From NCBI RefSeq assembly GCF_051014685.1, contig NW_027479285.1, forward strand, positions 100,871 to 164,870: 64,000 nucleotides of DNA, in the 5' to 3' direction. The translations under genes and the position numbers were made by a program. Below, piece by piece: positions 38,899-54,800 of the stretch. The first letter of the stretch is position 1, and each line of letters opens with the position of its first letter. The notes beneath the pieces are model-generated. The model made no database searches. It was given only the letters and a program-made list of their open reading frames with translations, and was not told where the DNA came from. Source of the stretch: Ptiloglossa arizonensis. Lineage: Eukaryota; Arthropoda; Insecta; Hymenoptera; Colletidae.

Positions 38899-41800
38899 CT
38901 ATAACGCATAACGTATAACGTATAACGTATAACGTATAACGTATAACGTATAACGTATAACGTATGTCGTATAACGTATAACGTATAACGTATAACGTAT
39001 AACGTATAACGTATAACGTATAAGGTATAACGTATAACGTATAACGTATAACGTATAACGTATAACGTATAACGTATAACGTATAACGTATAACGTATAA
39101 CGTATAACGTATAACGTATAACGTATAACGTATAACGTACAATGTATAACGTATAACGTATAACGTATAACGTATAACGTATAACGTATAACGTACAACG
39201 TATAACGTATAACGTATATCCTATAACGCATAACGTATAACGTATAACGTATAACGTATAACGTATAACGTATAACGTATAACGTATAACGTATAACGTA
39301 TTACGTATAACGTATAACGTATAACGTATAACGTATAACGTATAACGTATAACGTATAACGTATAACGTATAACGTATAACGTATGTCGTATAACGTATA
39401 ACGTATAACGTATAACGTATTACATATTACGTATATCGTATAACGTATAACGTATAACGTATAACGTATAACGTATAACGTATACCGTATAACGTATAAC
39501 GTATAACGTATTACGTATAACGTATAACGTATAACGTATAACGTATAACGTATAACGTATAACGTATAACGTATAACGTATAACGTATAACGTATAACGT
39601 ATGTCGTATAACGTATAACGTATAACGTATAACGTATAACGTATAACGTATAACGTATAATGTATAACGTATAACGTATAACGTATAACGTATAACGTAT
39701 AACGTACAACGTATAACGTATAACGTATATCCTATAACGCATGACGTATAACGTATAACGTATAACGTATGACGTATAACGTATAACGTACAACGTATAA
39801 CGTATAACGTACAACGTATAACGTATAACGTATAACGTATAACTTATATCCTATAACGCATAACGTATAACGTATAACGTATAACGTATAACGTATAACG
39901 TATAACGCATAACGTATAACGTATAACGTATAACGTATAACGTATAACGTATAACGTATAACGTATAACGTATAACGTATAACGTATAACGTATAACGTA
40001 TATCCTATAACGCATAACGTATAACGTATAACGTATAACGTATAACGTATAACGTATAACGTATAACGTATAACGTATAACGTATAACGTATAACGTATA
40101 ACGTATAACGTATAACGTATAACGTATAACGTATAACGTATAACGTATAACGTATAACGTATAACGTATGTCGTATAACGTATAACGTATAACGTATAAC
40201 GTATAACGTATAACGTATAACGTATAACGTATAACGTATAATGTATAACGTATAACGTATAACGTATAACGTATAACGTATAACGTATAACGTATAACGT
40301 ATAACGTATAACGTATAACGTATAACGTATGTCGTATAACGTATAACGTATAACGTATAACGTATAACGTATAACGTATAACGTATAAGGTATAACGTAT
40401 AACGTATAACGTATAACGTATAACGTATAACGTATAACGTATAACGTATAACGTATAACGTATAACGTATAACGTATAACGTACAACGTATAACGTATAA
40501 CGTATATCCTATAACGCATAACGTATAACGTATAACGTACAACGTATAACGTATAACGTATATCCTATAACGCATAACGTATAACGTATAACGTATAACG
40601 AATAACGTATAACGTATAACGTATGTCGTATAACGTATAACGTATAACGTATAACGTATAACGTATATCGTATAACGTATAACGTATAACGTATAACGTA
40701 TAACGTATAACGTATGTCGTATAACGTGTAACGTATAACGTATAACGTATAACGTATAACGTATAACGTATAACGTATAACGTATAACGTATAACGTATA
40801 ACGTATAACGTACAACGTTTAACGTATAACGTATATCCTATAACGCATAACGTATAACGTATAACGTACAACGTATAACGTATAACGTATATCCTATAAC
40901 GCATAACGTATAACGTATAACGTATAACGTATAACGTATAACGTATAACGTATGTCGTATAACGTATAACGTATTACGTATAACGTATAACGTATAACGT
41001 ATAACGTATAACGTATAACGTATAACGTATAACGTATAACGTATAACGTATAACGTATAACGTATAACGTATAACGTATAACGTATAACGTATAACGTAT
41101 AACGTATAACGTATAACGTATAACGTATTACGTATAACGTATAACGTATAACGTATAACGTATAACGTATAACGTATAACGTATAACGTATAACGTATAA
41201 CGTATAACGTATGTCGTATAACGTATGTCGTATAACGTATAACGTATAACGTATAACGTATAACGTATAACGTATAACGTATAAGGTATAACGTATAACG
41301 TATAACGTATAACGTATAACGTATAACGTATAACGTATAACGTATAACGTATAACGTATAACGTATAACGTATAACGTATAACGTATAACGTACAATGTA
41401 TAACGTATAACGTATAACGTATAACGTATAACGTATAACGTATAACGTACAACGTATAACGTATAACGTATATCCTATAACGCATAACGTATAACGTATA
41501 ACGTATAACGTATAACGTATAACGTATAACGTATAACGTATTACGTATAACGTATAACGTATAACGTATAACGTATAACGTATAACGTATAACGTATAAC
41601 GTATAACGTATAACGTATAACGTATGTCGTATAACGTATAACGTATAACGTATAACGTATTACATATTACGTATATCGTATAACGTATAACGTATAACGT
41701 ATAACGTATAACGTATAACGTATACCGTATAACGTATAACGTATAACGTATTACGTATAACGTATAACGTATAACGTATAACGTATAACGTATAACGTAT

Positions 41801-42061
41801 AACGTATAACGTATAACGTATAACGTATAACGTATAACGTATAACGTATGTCGTATAACGTATAACGTATAACGTATAACGTATAACGTATAACGTATAA
41901 CGTATAATGTATAACGTATAACGTATAACGTATAACGTATAACGTATAACGTACAACGTATAACGTATAACGTATATCCTATAACGCATGACGTATAACG
42001 TATAACGTATAACGTATGACGTATAACGTATAACGTACAACGTATAACGTATAACGTACAA
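38899..42061. repeat. Large direct duplication, copy 1 (about 6.5-kb offset)
   Basis: Landmark order recurs at 45426-48572 with offset drifting from 6,527 through 6,517 to 6,511 bp. The drift reflects small indels, most of them single bases in the downstream copy. Confidence 0.75.
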
Positions 42062-45000
42062 CGTATAACGTATAACGTATAACGTATAACTTATATCCTA
42101 TAACGCATAACGTATAACGTATAACGTATAACGTATAACGTATAACGTATAACGCATAACGTATAACGTATAACGTATAACGTATAACGTATAACGTATA
42201 ACGTATAACGTATAACGTATAACGTATAACGTATAACGTATATCCTATAACGCATAACGTATAACGTATAACGTATAACGTATAACGTATAACGTATAAC
42301 GTATAACGTATAACGTATAACGTATAACGTATAACGTATAACGTATAACGTATAACGTATAACGTATAACGTATAACGTATAACGTATAACGTATGTCGT
42401 ATAACGTATAACGTATAACGTATAACGTATAACGTATAACGTATAACGTATAACGTATAACGTATAATGTATAACGTATAACGTATAACGTATAACGTAT
42501 AACGTATAACGTATAACGTATAACGTATAACGTATAACGTATAACGTATAACGTATGTCGTATAACGTATAACGTATAACGTATAACGTATAACGTATAA
42601 CGTATAACGTATAACGTATAAGGTATAACGTATAACGTATAACGTATAACGTATAACGTATAACGTATAACGTATAACGTATAACGTATAACGTATAACG
42701 TATAACGTACAACGTATAACGTATAACGTATATCCTATAACGCATAACGTATAACGTATAACGTACAACGTATAACGTATAACGTATATCCTATAACGCA
42801 TAACGTATAACGTATAACGTATAACGTATAACGTATAACGTATAACGTATGTCGTATAACGTATAACGTATAACGTATAACGTATAACGTATATCGTATA
42901 ACGTATAACGTATAACGTATAACGTATAACGTATAACGTATAACGTATGTCGTATAACGTGTAACGTATAACGTATAACGTATAACGTATAACGTATAAC
43001 GTATAACGTATAACGTATAACGTATAACGTATAACGTATAACGTATAACGTATAACGTATAATGTATAACGTATAACGTATAACGTATAACGTATAACGT
43101 ATAACGTACAACGTATAACGTATAACGTATATCCTATAACGCATAACGTATAACGTACAACGTATAACGTATAACGTATAACGTATGTCGTATAACGTAT
43201 AACGTATAACGTATAACGTATAACGTATAACGTACAACGTATAACGTATAACGTATATCCTATAACGCATAACGTATAACGTATAACGTACAACGTATAA
43301 CGTATAACGTATATCCTATAACGCATAACGTATAACGTATAACGTATAACGTATAACGTATAACGTATAACGTATGTCGTATAACGTATAACGTACAACG
43401 TATAACGTATAACGTATAACGTACAACGTATAACGTATAACGTATATCCTATAACGCATAACGTATAACGTATAACGTACAACGTATAACGTATAACGTA
43501 TATCCTATAACGTATAACGTATAACGTATAACGTATAATGTATAACGTATAACGTATAACGTATAACGTATAACGTATAACGTACAACGTATAACGTATA
43601 ACGTATATCCTATAACGCATAACGTATAACGTACAACGTATAACGTATAACGTATAACGTATGTCGTATAACGTATAACGTATAACGTATAACGTATAAC
43701 GTATAACGTACAACGTATAACGTATAACGTATATCCTATAACGCATAACGTATAACGTATAACGTACAACGTATAACGTATAACGTATATCCTATAACGC
43801 ATAACGTATAACGTATAACGTAGAACGTATAACGTATAACGTATAACGTATGTCGTATAACGTATAACGTATAACGTATAACGTATAACGTATATCGTAT
43901 AATACGTATAACGTATAACGTATTACGTATAACGTATAACGTATGTCGTATAACGTATAACGTATAACGTATAACGTATAACGTATAACGTATAACGTAT
44001 AACGTATAACGTATAACGTATAACGTATAACGTATAACGTATAACGTATGTCGTATAACGTATAACGTATAACGTATAACGTATAACGTATAACGTATAA
44101 CGTATAAGGTATAACGTATAACGTATAACGTATAACGTATAACGTATAACGTATAACGTATAACGTATAACGTATAACGTATAACGTATAACGTATAACG
44201 TATAACGTATAACGTATAACGTATAACGTATAATGTATAACGTATAACGTATAACGTATAACGTATAACGTATAACGTACAACGTATAACGTATAACGTA
44301 TATCCTATAACGCATAACGTATAACGTATAACGTACAACGTATAACGTATAACGTATATCCTATAACGTATAACGTATAACGTATAACGTATAACGTATA
44401 ACGTATAACGTATAACGTATGTCGTATAACGTATAACGTATAACGTAATAACGTATAACGTATATCGTATAACGTATAACGTATAACGTATAACGTATAA
44501 CGTATAACGTATGTCGTATAACGTGTAACGTATAACGTATAACGTATAACGTATAACGTATAACGTATAACGTATAACGTATAACGTATAACGTATAACG
44601 TATAACGTATAATGTATAACGTATAACGTATAACGTATAACGTATAACGTATAACGTACAACGTATAACGTATAACGTATATCCTATAACGCATAACGTA
44701 TAACGTACAACGTATAACGTATAACGTATAACGTATGTCGTATAACGTATAACGTATAACGTATAACGTATAACGTATAACGTACAACGTATAACGTATA
44801 ACGTATATCCTATAACGCATAACGTATAACGTATAACGTACAACGTATAACGTATAACGTATATCCTATAACGCATAACGTATAACGTATAACGTATAAC
44901 GTATAACGTATAACGTATAACGTATGTCGTATAACGTATAACGTATAACGTATAACGTATAACGTATATCGTATAACGTATAACGTATAACGTATAACGT

Positions 45001-45425
45001 ATAACGTATAACGTATGTCGTATAACGTATAACGTATAACGTATAACGTATAACGTATAACGTATAACGCATAACGTATAACGTATAACGTATAACGTAT
45101 AACGTATAACGTATAACGTATAACGTATAACGTATAACGTATAACGTATAACGTATATCCTATAACGCATAACGTATAACGTATAACGTATAACGTATAA
45201 CGTATAACGTATAACGTATAACGTATAACGTATAACGTATAACGTATAACGTATAACGTATAACGTATAACGTATAACGTATAACGTATAACGTATAACG
45301 TATAACGTATGTCGTATAACGTATAACGTATAACGTATAACGTATAACGTATAACGTATAACGTATAACGTATAACGTATAACGTATAACGTATAACGTA
45401 CAACGTATAACGTATAACGTATATC

Positions 45426-48400
45426 CTATAACGCATAACGTATAACGTATAACGTATAACGTATAACGTATAACGTATAACGTATAACGTATGTCGTATA
45501 ACGTATAACGTATAACGTATAACGTATAACGTATAACGTATAACGTATAAGGTATAACGTATAACGTATAACGTATAACGTATAACGTATAACGTATAAC
45601 GTATAACGTATAACGTATAACGTATAACGTATAACGTATAACGTATAACGTATAACGTATAACGTACAATGTATAACGTATAACGTATAACGTATAACGT
45701 ATAACGTATAACGTATAACGTACAACGTATAACGTATAACGTATATCCTATAACGCATAACGTATAACGTATAACGTATAACGTATAACGTATAACGTAT
45801 AACGTATAACGTATAACGTATTACGTATAACGTATAACGTATAACGTATAACGTATAACGTATAACGTATTAACGTATAACGTATAACGTATAACGTATA
45901 ACGTATGTCGTATAACGTATAACGTATAACGTATAACGTATTACATATTACGTATATCGTATAACGTATAACGTATAACGTATAACGTATAACGTATAAC
46001 GTATACCGTATAACGTATAACGTATAACGTATTACGTATAACGTATAACGTATAACGTATAACGTATAACGTATAACGTATAACGTATAACGTATAACGT
46101 ATAACGTATAACGTATAACGTATGTCGTATAACGTATAACGTATAACGTATAACGTATAACGTATAACGTATAACGTATAATGTATAACGTATAACGTAT
46201 AACGTATAACGTATAACGTATAACGTACAACGTATAACGTATAACGTATATCCTATAACGCATGACGTATAACGTATAACGTATAACGTATGACGTATAA
46301 CGTATAACGTACAACGTATAACGTATAACGTACAACGTATAACGTATAACGTATAACGTATAACTTATATCCTATAACGCATAACGTATAACGTATAACG
46401 TATAACGTATAACGTATAACGTATAACGCATAACGTATAACGTATAACGTATAACGTATAACGTATAACGTATAACGTATAACGTATAACGTATAACGTA
46501 TAACGTATAACGTATATCCTATAACGCATAACGTATAACGTATAACGTATAACGTATAACGTATAACGTATAACGTATAACGTATAACGTATAACGTATA
46601 ACGTATAACGTATAACGTATAACGTATAACGTATAACGTATAACGTATAACGTATAACGTATAACGTATAACGTATAACGTATGTCGTATAACGTATAAC
46701 GTATAAACGTATAACGTATAACGTATAACGTATAACGTATAACGTATAACGTATAATGTATAACGTATAACGTATAACGTATAACGTATAACGTATAACG
46801 TATAACGTATTAACGTATAACGTATAACGTATAACGTATAACGTATTGTCGTATAACGTATAACGTATAACGTATAACGTATAACGTATAACGTATAACG
46901 TATAAGGTATAACGTATAACGTATAACGTATAACGTATAACGTATAACGTATAACGTATAACGTATAACGTATAACGTATAACGTATAACGTATAACGTA
47001 CAACGTATAACGTATAACGTATATCCTATAACGCATAACGTATAACGTATAACGTACAACGTATAACGTATAACGTATATCCTATAACGCATAACGTATA
47101 ACGTATAACGTATAACGTATAACGTATAACGTATAACGTATGTCGTATAACGTATAACGTATAACGTATAACGTATAACGTATATCGTATAACGTATAAC
47201 GTATAACGTATAACGTATAACGTATAACGTATGTCGTATAACGTGTAACGTATAACGTATAACGTATAACGTATAACGTATAACGTATAACGTATAACGT
47301 ATAACGTATAACGTATAACGTATAACGTACAACGTTTAACGTATAACGTATATCCTATAACGCATAACGTATAACGTATAACGTACAACGTATAACGTAT
47401 AACGTATATCCTATAACGCATAACGTATAACGTATAACGTATAACGTATAACGTATAACGTATAACGTATGTCGTATAACGTATAACGTATTACGTATAA
47501 CGTATAACGTATAACGTATAACGTATAACGTATAACGTATAACGTATAACGTATAACGTATAACGTATAACGTATAACGTATAACGTATAACGTATAACG
47601 TATAACGTATAACGTATAACGTATAACGTATAACGTATAACGTATTACGTATAACGTATAACGTATAACGTATAACGTATAACGTATAACGTATAACGTA
47701 TAACGTATAACGTATAACGTATAACGTATGTCGTATAACGTATGTCGTATAACGTATAACGTATAACGTATAACGTATAACGTATAACGTATAACGTATA
47801 AGGTATAACGTATAACGTATAACGTATAACGTATAACGTATAACGTATAACGTATAACGTATAACGTATAACGTATAACGTATAACGTATAACGTATAAC
47901 GTATAACGTACAATGTATAACGTATAACGTATAACGTATAACGTATAACGTATAACGTATAACGTACAACGTATAACGTATAACGTATATCCTATAACGC
48001 ATAACGTATAACGTATAACGTATAACGTATAACGTATAACGTATAACGTATAACGTATTACGTATAACGTATAACGTATAACGTATAACGTATAACGTAT
48101 AACGTATAACGTATAACGTATAACGTATAACGTATAACGTATGTCGTATAACGTATAACGTATAACGTATAACGTATTACATATTACGTATATCGTATAA
48201 CGTATAACGTATAACGTATAACGTATAACGTATAACGTATACCGTATAACATATAACGTATAACGTATTACGTATAAACGTATAACGTATAACGTATAAC
48301 GTATAACGTATAACGTATAACGTATAACGTATAACGTATAACGTATAACGTATAACGTATGTCGTATAACGTATAACGTATAACGTATAACGTATAACGT

Positions 48401-48572
48401 ATAACGTATAACGTATAATGTATAACGTATAACGTATAACGTATAACGTATAACGTATAACGTACAACGTATAACGTATAACGTATATCCTATAACGCAT
48501 GACGTATAACGTATAACGTATAACGTATGACGTATAACGTATAACGTACAACGTATAACGTATAACGTACAA
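45426..48572. repeat. Large direct duplication, copy 2 (about 6.5-kb offset)
   Basis: Partner of 38899-42061. This copy abuts the inversion point and has extra single bases (TATTAACG near 45869, TATAAACG near 46706 and 48271, TATTGTCG near 46846) absent from copy 1, which suggests lower consensus quality here. Confidence 0.75.
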
Positions 48573-48785
48573 CGTATAACGTATAACGTATAACGTATAA
48601 CTTATATCCTATAACGCATAACGTATAACGTATAACGTATAACGTATAACGTATAACGTATAACGCATAACGTATAACGTATAACGTATAACGTATAACG
48701 TATAACGTATAACGTATAACGTATAACGTATAACGTATAACGTATAACGTATATCCTATAACGCATAACGTATAACGTATAACGT

Positions 48786-48801
48786 ATAACGTATACGTTA
48801 T
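48786..48801. other. Inversion point (centre of palindrome)
   Basis: ATAACGTATACGTTAT is a perfect 16-bp palindrome where the array flips from ATAACGT to ACGTTAT with no foreign base between. The nearest composite markers lie four normal units to the left and six to the right, so the centre is offset by two units from exact symmetry. Confidence 0.97.
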
Positions 48802-51800
48802 ACGTTATACGTTATACGTTATACGTTATACGTTATGCGTTATAGGATATACGTTATACGTTATACGTTATACGTTATACGTTATACGTTATACGTTATA
48901 CGTTATACGTTATACGTTATACGTTATACGTTATGCGTTATACGTTATACGTTATACGTTATACGTTATACGTTATACGTTATGCGTTATAGGATATAAG
49001 TTATACGTTATACGTTATACGTTATACGTTGTACGTTATACGTTATACGTTGTACGTTATACGTTATACGTCATACGTTATACGTTATACGTATACGTCA
49101 TGCGTTATAGGATATACGTTATACGTTATACGTTGTACGTTATACGTTATACGTTATACGTTATACGTTATACGTTATACATTATACGTTATACGTTATA
49201 CGTTATACGTTATACGTTATACGTTATACGTTATACGACATACGTTATACGTTATACGTTATACGTTATACGTTATACGTTATACGTTATACGTTATACG
49301 TTATACGTTATACGTTATACGTTATACGTATACGTTATACGTTATATGTTATACGGTATACGTTATACGTTATACGTTATACGTTATACGTTATACGTTA
49401 TACGATATACGTAATATGTAATACGTTATACGTTATACGTTATACGTTATACGACATACGTTATACGTTATACGTTATACGTTATACGTTATACGTTATA
49501 CGTTATACGTTATACGTTATACGTTATACGTTATACGTAATACGTTATACGTTATACGTTATACGTTATACGTTATACGTTATACGTTATACGTTATGCG
49601 TTATAGGATATACGTTATACGTTATACGTTGTACGTTATACGTTATACGTTATACGTTATACGTTATACGTTATACGTTATACATTGTACGTTATACGTT
49701 ATACGTTATACGTTATACGTTATACGTTATACGTTATACGTTATACGTTATACGTTATACGTTATACGTTATACGTTATACGTTATACGTTATACCTTAT
49801 ACGTTATACGTTATACGTTTATACGTTATACGTTATACGTTATACGTTATACGACATACGTTATACGACATACGTTATACGTTATACGTTATACGTTATA
49901 CGTTATACGTTATACGTTATACGTTATACGTTATACGTTATACGTTTATACGTAATACGTTATACGTTATACGTTATACGTTATACGTTATACGTTATAC
50001 GTTATACGTTATACGTTATACGTTATACGTTATACGTTATACGTTATACGTTATACGTTATACGTTATACGTTATACGTTATACGTTATACGTTATACGT
50101 TATACGTAATACGTTATACGTTATACGACATACGTTATACGTTATACGTTATACGTTATACGTTATACGTATACGTTATGCGTTATAGGATATACGTTAT
50201 ACGTTATACGTTGTACGTTATACGTTATACGTTATGCGTTATAGGATATACGTTATACGTTAAACGTTGTACGTTATACGTTATACGTTATACGTTATAC
50301 GTTATACGTTATACGTTATACGTTATACGTTATACGTTATACGTTATACGTTACACGTTATACGACATACGTTATACGTTATACGTTATACGTTATACGT
50401 TATACGTTATACGATATACGTTATACGTTTATACGTTATACGTTATACGTTATACGACATACGTTATACGTTATACGTTATACGTTATACGTTATACGTT
50501 TATACGTTATGCGTTATAGGATATACGTTATACGTTATACGTTGTACGTTATACGTATACGTTATGCGTTATAGGATATACGTTATACGTTATACGTTGT
50601 ACGTTATACGTTATACGTTATACGTTATACGTTATACGTTATACGTTATACGTTATACGTTATACGTTATACGTTATACGTTATACGTTATACCTTATAC
50701 GTTATACGTTATACGTTATACGTATACGTTATACGTTATACGTTATACGACATACGTTATACGTTATACGTTATACGTTATACGTTATACGTTATACGTT
50801 ATACGTTATACGTTATACGTTATACGTTATACGTTATACATTATACGTTATACGTTATACGTTATACGTTATACGTTATACGTTATACGTTATACGTTAT
50901 ACGTTATACGACATACGTTATACGTTATACGTTATACGTTATACGTTATACGTTATACGTTATACGTTATACGTTATACGTTATACGTTATACGTTATAC
51001 GTTATACGTTATACGTTATACGTTATACGTTATACGTTATACGTTATACGTTATACGTTATACGTTATGCGTTATAGGATATACGTTATACGTTATACGT
51101 TATACGTTATACGTTATACGTTATACGTTATACGTTATACGTTATACGTTATACGTTATACGTTATGCGTTATACGTTTATACGTTATACGTTATACGTT
51201 ATACGTTATACGTTATGCGTTATAGGATATAAGTTATACGTTATACGTTATACGTTATACGTTGTACGTTATACGTTATACGTTGTACGTTATACGTTAT
51301 ACGTCATACGTTATACGTTATACGTTATACGTCATGCGTTATAGGATATACGTTATACGTTATACGTTGTACGTTATACGTTATACGTTATACGTTATAC
51401 GTTATACGTTATACATTATACGTTATACGTTATACGTTATACGTTATACGTTATACGTTATACGTTATACGACATACGTTATACGTTATACGTTATACGT
51501 TATACGTTATACGTTATACGTTATACGTTATACGTTATACGTTATACGTTATACGTTATACGTAATACGTTATACGTTATACGTTATACGGTATACGTTA
51601 TACGTTATACGTTATACGTTATACGTTATACGTTATACGATATACGTAATATGTAATACGTTATACGTTATACGTTTATACGTTATACGACATACGTTAT
51701 ACGTTATACGTTATACGTTAGTTATACGTTATACGTTATACGTTATACGTTATACGTTATACGTTATACGTTATTACGTAATACGTTTATACGTTATACG

Positions 51801-54800
51801 TTATACGTTATACGTTATACGTTATACGTTATACGTTATACGTTATGCGTTATAGGATATACGTTATACGTTATACGTTGTACGTTATACGTTATACGTT
51901 ATACGTTATACGTTATACGTTATACGTTATACATTGTACGTTATACGTTATACGTTATACGTTATACGTTATACGTTATACGTTATACGTTATACGTTAT
52001 ACGTTATACGTTATACGTTATACGTTATACGTTATACGTTATACGTTATACCTTATACGTTATACGTTATACGTTATACGTTATACGTTATACGTTATAC
52101 GTTATACGACATACGTTATACGTTATACGTTATACGTTATACGTTATACGTTATACGTTATACGTTATGCGTTATAGGATATACGTTATACTTATACGTT
52201 GTACGTTATACGTTATACGTTATACGTTATACGTTATACGTTATACGTTATACGTTATACGTTATACGTTATACGTTATACGTTATACGACATACGTTAT
52301 ACGTTATACGTTATACGTTATACGTTATACGTTATACGTTATACGTTATACGTTATACGTTATACGTTATACGTTATACGTTTATACGTTATACGTTATA
52401 CGTATACGTTATACGTTATACGTTATACGTTATGCGTTATAGGATATACGTTATACGTTATACGTTATACGTTATACGTTATACGTTATACGTTATACGT
52501 TATACGTTATACGTTATACGTTATACGTTATGCGTTATACGTTATACGTTATACGTTATACGTTATACGTTATACGTTATACGACATACGTTATACGTTA
52601 TACGTTATACGTTATACGTTATACGTTATACGATATACGTTATACGTTATACGTTATACGTTATACGTTATACGACATACGTTATACGTTATACGTTTAC
52701 GTTATACGTTATACGTTATACGTTATGCGTTATAGGATATACGTTATACGTTATACGTTGTACGTTATACGTTATACGTATGCGTTATAGGATATACGTT
52801 ATACGTTATACGTTGTACGTTATACGTTATACGTTATACGTTATACGTTATACGTTATACGACATACGTTATACGTTATACGTTATACGTTGTACGTTAT
52901 ACGTTATGCGTTATAGGATATACGTTATACGTTATACGTTGTACGTTATACGTTATACGTTATACGTTATACGTTATACGTTATACATTATACGTTATAC
53001 GTTATACGTTATACGTTTATACGTTATACGTTATACGTTATACGTTATACGTTATACGTTATACGTTATACGTTACACGTTATACGACATACGTTATACG
53101 TTATACGTTATACGTTATACGTTATACGTTATACGATATACGTTATACGTTATACGTTATACGTTATACGTTATACGACATACGTTATACGTTATACGTT
53201 ATACGTTATACGTTATACGTTATACGTTATACGTTATAGGATATACGTTATACGTTATACGTTGTACGTTATACGTTATACGTTATGCGTTATAGGATAT
53301 ACGTTATACGTTATACGTTTGTACGTTATACTTATACGTTATACGTTATACGTTATACGTTATACATTATACGTTATACGTTATACGTTATACGTTATAC
53401 GTTATACGTTATACGTTATACTTATACGTTATACGTTATACGTTATACGTTATACGTTATACGTTATACGTTATACGTTATACGTTATACCTTATACGTT
53501 ATACGTTATACGTTATACGTTATACGTTATACGTTATACGTTATACGACATACGTTATACGTTATACGTTATACGTTATACGTTATACGTTATACGTTAT
53601 ACGTTATACGTTATACGTTATACGTTATACGTTATACGTTATACGTTATACGACATACGTTATACGTTATACGTAATACGTTATACGTTATACGTTATAC
53701 GATATACGTTATACGTTATACGTTATACGTTATACGTTATACGACATACGTTATACGTTATACGTTATACGTTATACGTTATACGTTATACGTTATGCGT
53801 TATAGGATATACGTTATACGTTATACGTTGTACGTTATACGTTATACGTTATGCGTTATAGGATATACGTTATACGTTATACGTTGTACGTTATACGTTA
53901 TACGTTATACGTTATACGTTATACGTTATACGACATACGTTTTATACGGTTATACGTTATACGTTGTACGTTATACGTTATGCGTTATAGGATATACGTT
54001 ATACGTTATACGTTTCGTACGTTATACGTTATACGTTATACGTTATACGTTATACGTTATACATTTTCGTTATACGTTATACGTTATACGTTATAGGATA
54101 TACGTTATACGTTATACGTTTACGTTATACGTTATACGTTATGCGTTATAGGATATACGTTATACGTTATACGTTGTACGTTATACGTTATACGTTATAC
54201 GTTGTACGTTATACGTTATACGACATACGTTATACGTTATACGTTATACGTTATACGTTATACGTTATACGTTATGCGTTATAGGATATACGTTATACGT
54301 TATACGTTGTACGTTATACGTTATACGTTATGCGTTATAGGATATTACGTTATACGTTATTCGTTGTACGTTATACGTTATACGTATACGTTATACGTTA
54401 TACGTTATACGACATACGTTATACGTTATACGTTATACGTTTGTACGTTATACGTTATGCGTTATAGGGATATACGTTATACGTTATACGTTGTACGTTA
54501 TACGTTATACGTTATACGTTATACGTTATACGTTATACATTATACGTTATACGTTATACGTTATACGTTATACGTTATACGTTATACGTTATACGTTATA
54601 CGTTATACGTTATACGTTATACGTTATACGTTATACGTTACACGTTATACGACATACGTTATACGTTATACGTTATACGTTATACGTTATACGTTATACG
54701 TTATACGATATACGTTATACGTTATACGTTATACGTTATACGTTATACGACATACGTTATACGTTATACGTTATACGTTATACGTTATACGTTATACGTT

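Larger units (their letters stand above)
15985..48793. repeat. 7-bp satellite array, ATAACGT orientation (central segment)
   Basis: Same repeat, variants and composite marker as the left segment. A second landmark recurs: a GACG-bearing stretch with two TACAACG units ending in CTTATATCC, seen near 9340-9450, 17216-17330, 20220-20340, 38360-38480, 39735-39850, 41985-42095, 46255-46375 and 48490-48610. Local duplications nest within it, for example about 200 bp repeated at a 210-bp offset near 17.9-18.3 kb. No host gene or non-repeat sequence was found except the disordered patch at 17050-17215. Single-base indels are rare until about 43.9 kb and then appear (near 43895, 44447, 45869, 46706, 46811, 46846 and 48271). 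Confidence 0.96.
33596..48793 (+). repeat. Giant palindrome, left arm
   Basis: Paired landmarks on the two arms sum to about 97,580-97,601 throughout. Spacing of the CTTATATCC landmark on this arm, moving towards the centre, is 1,372, 2,247, 4,274 and 2,237 bp. The right arm gives 2,233, 4,271, 2,248 and 1,373 moving outward. The outer limit is set by the window end, not by loss of symmetry. Confidence 0.9.
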
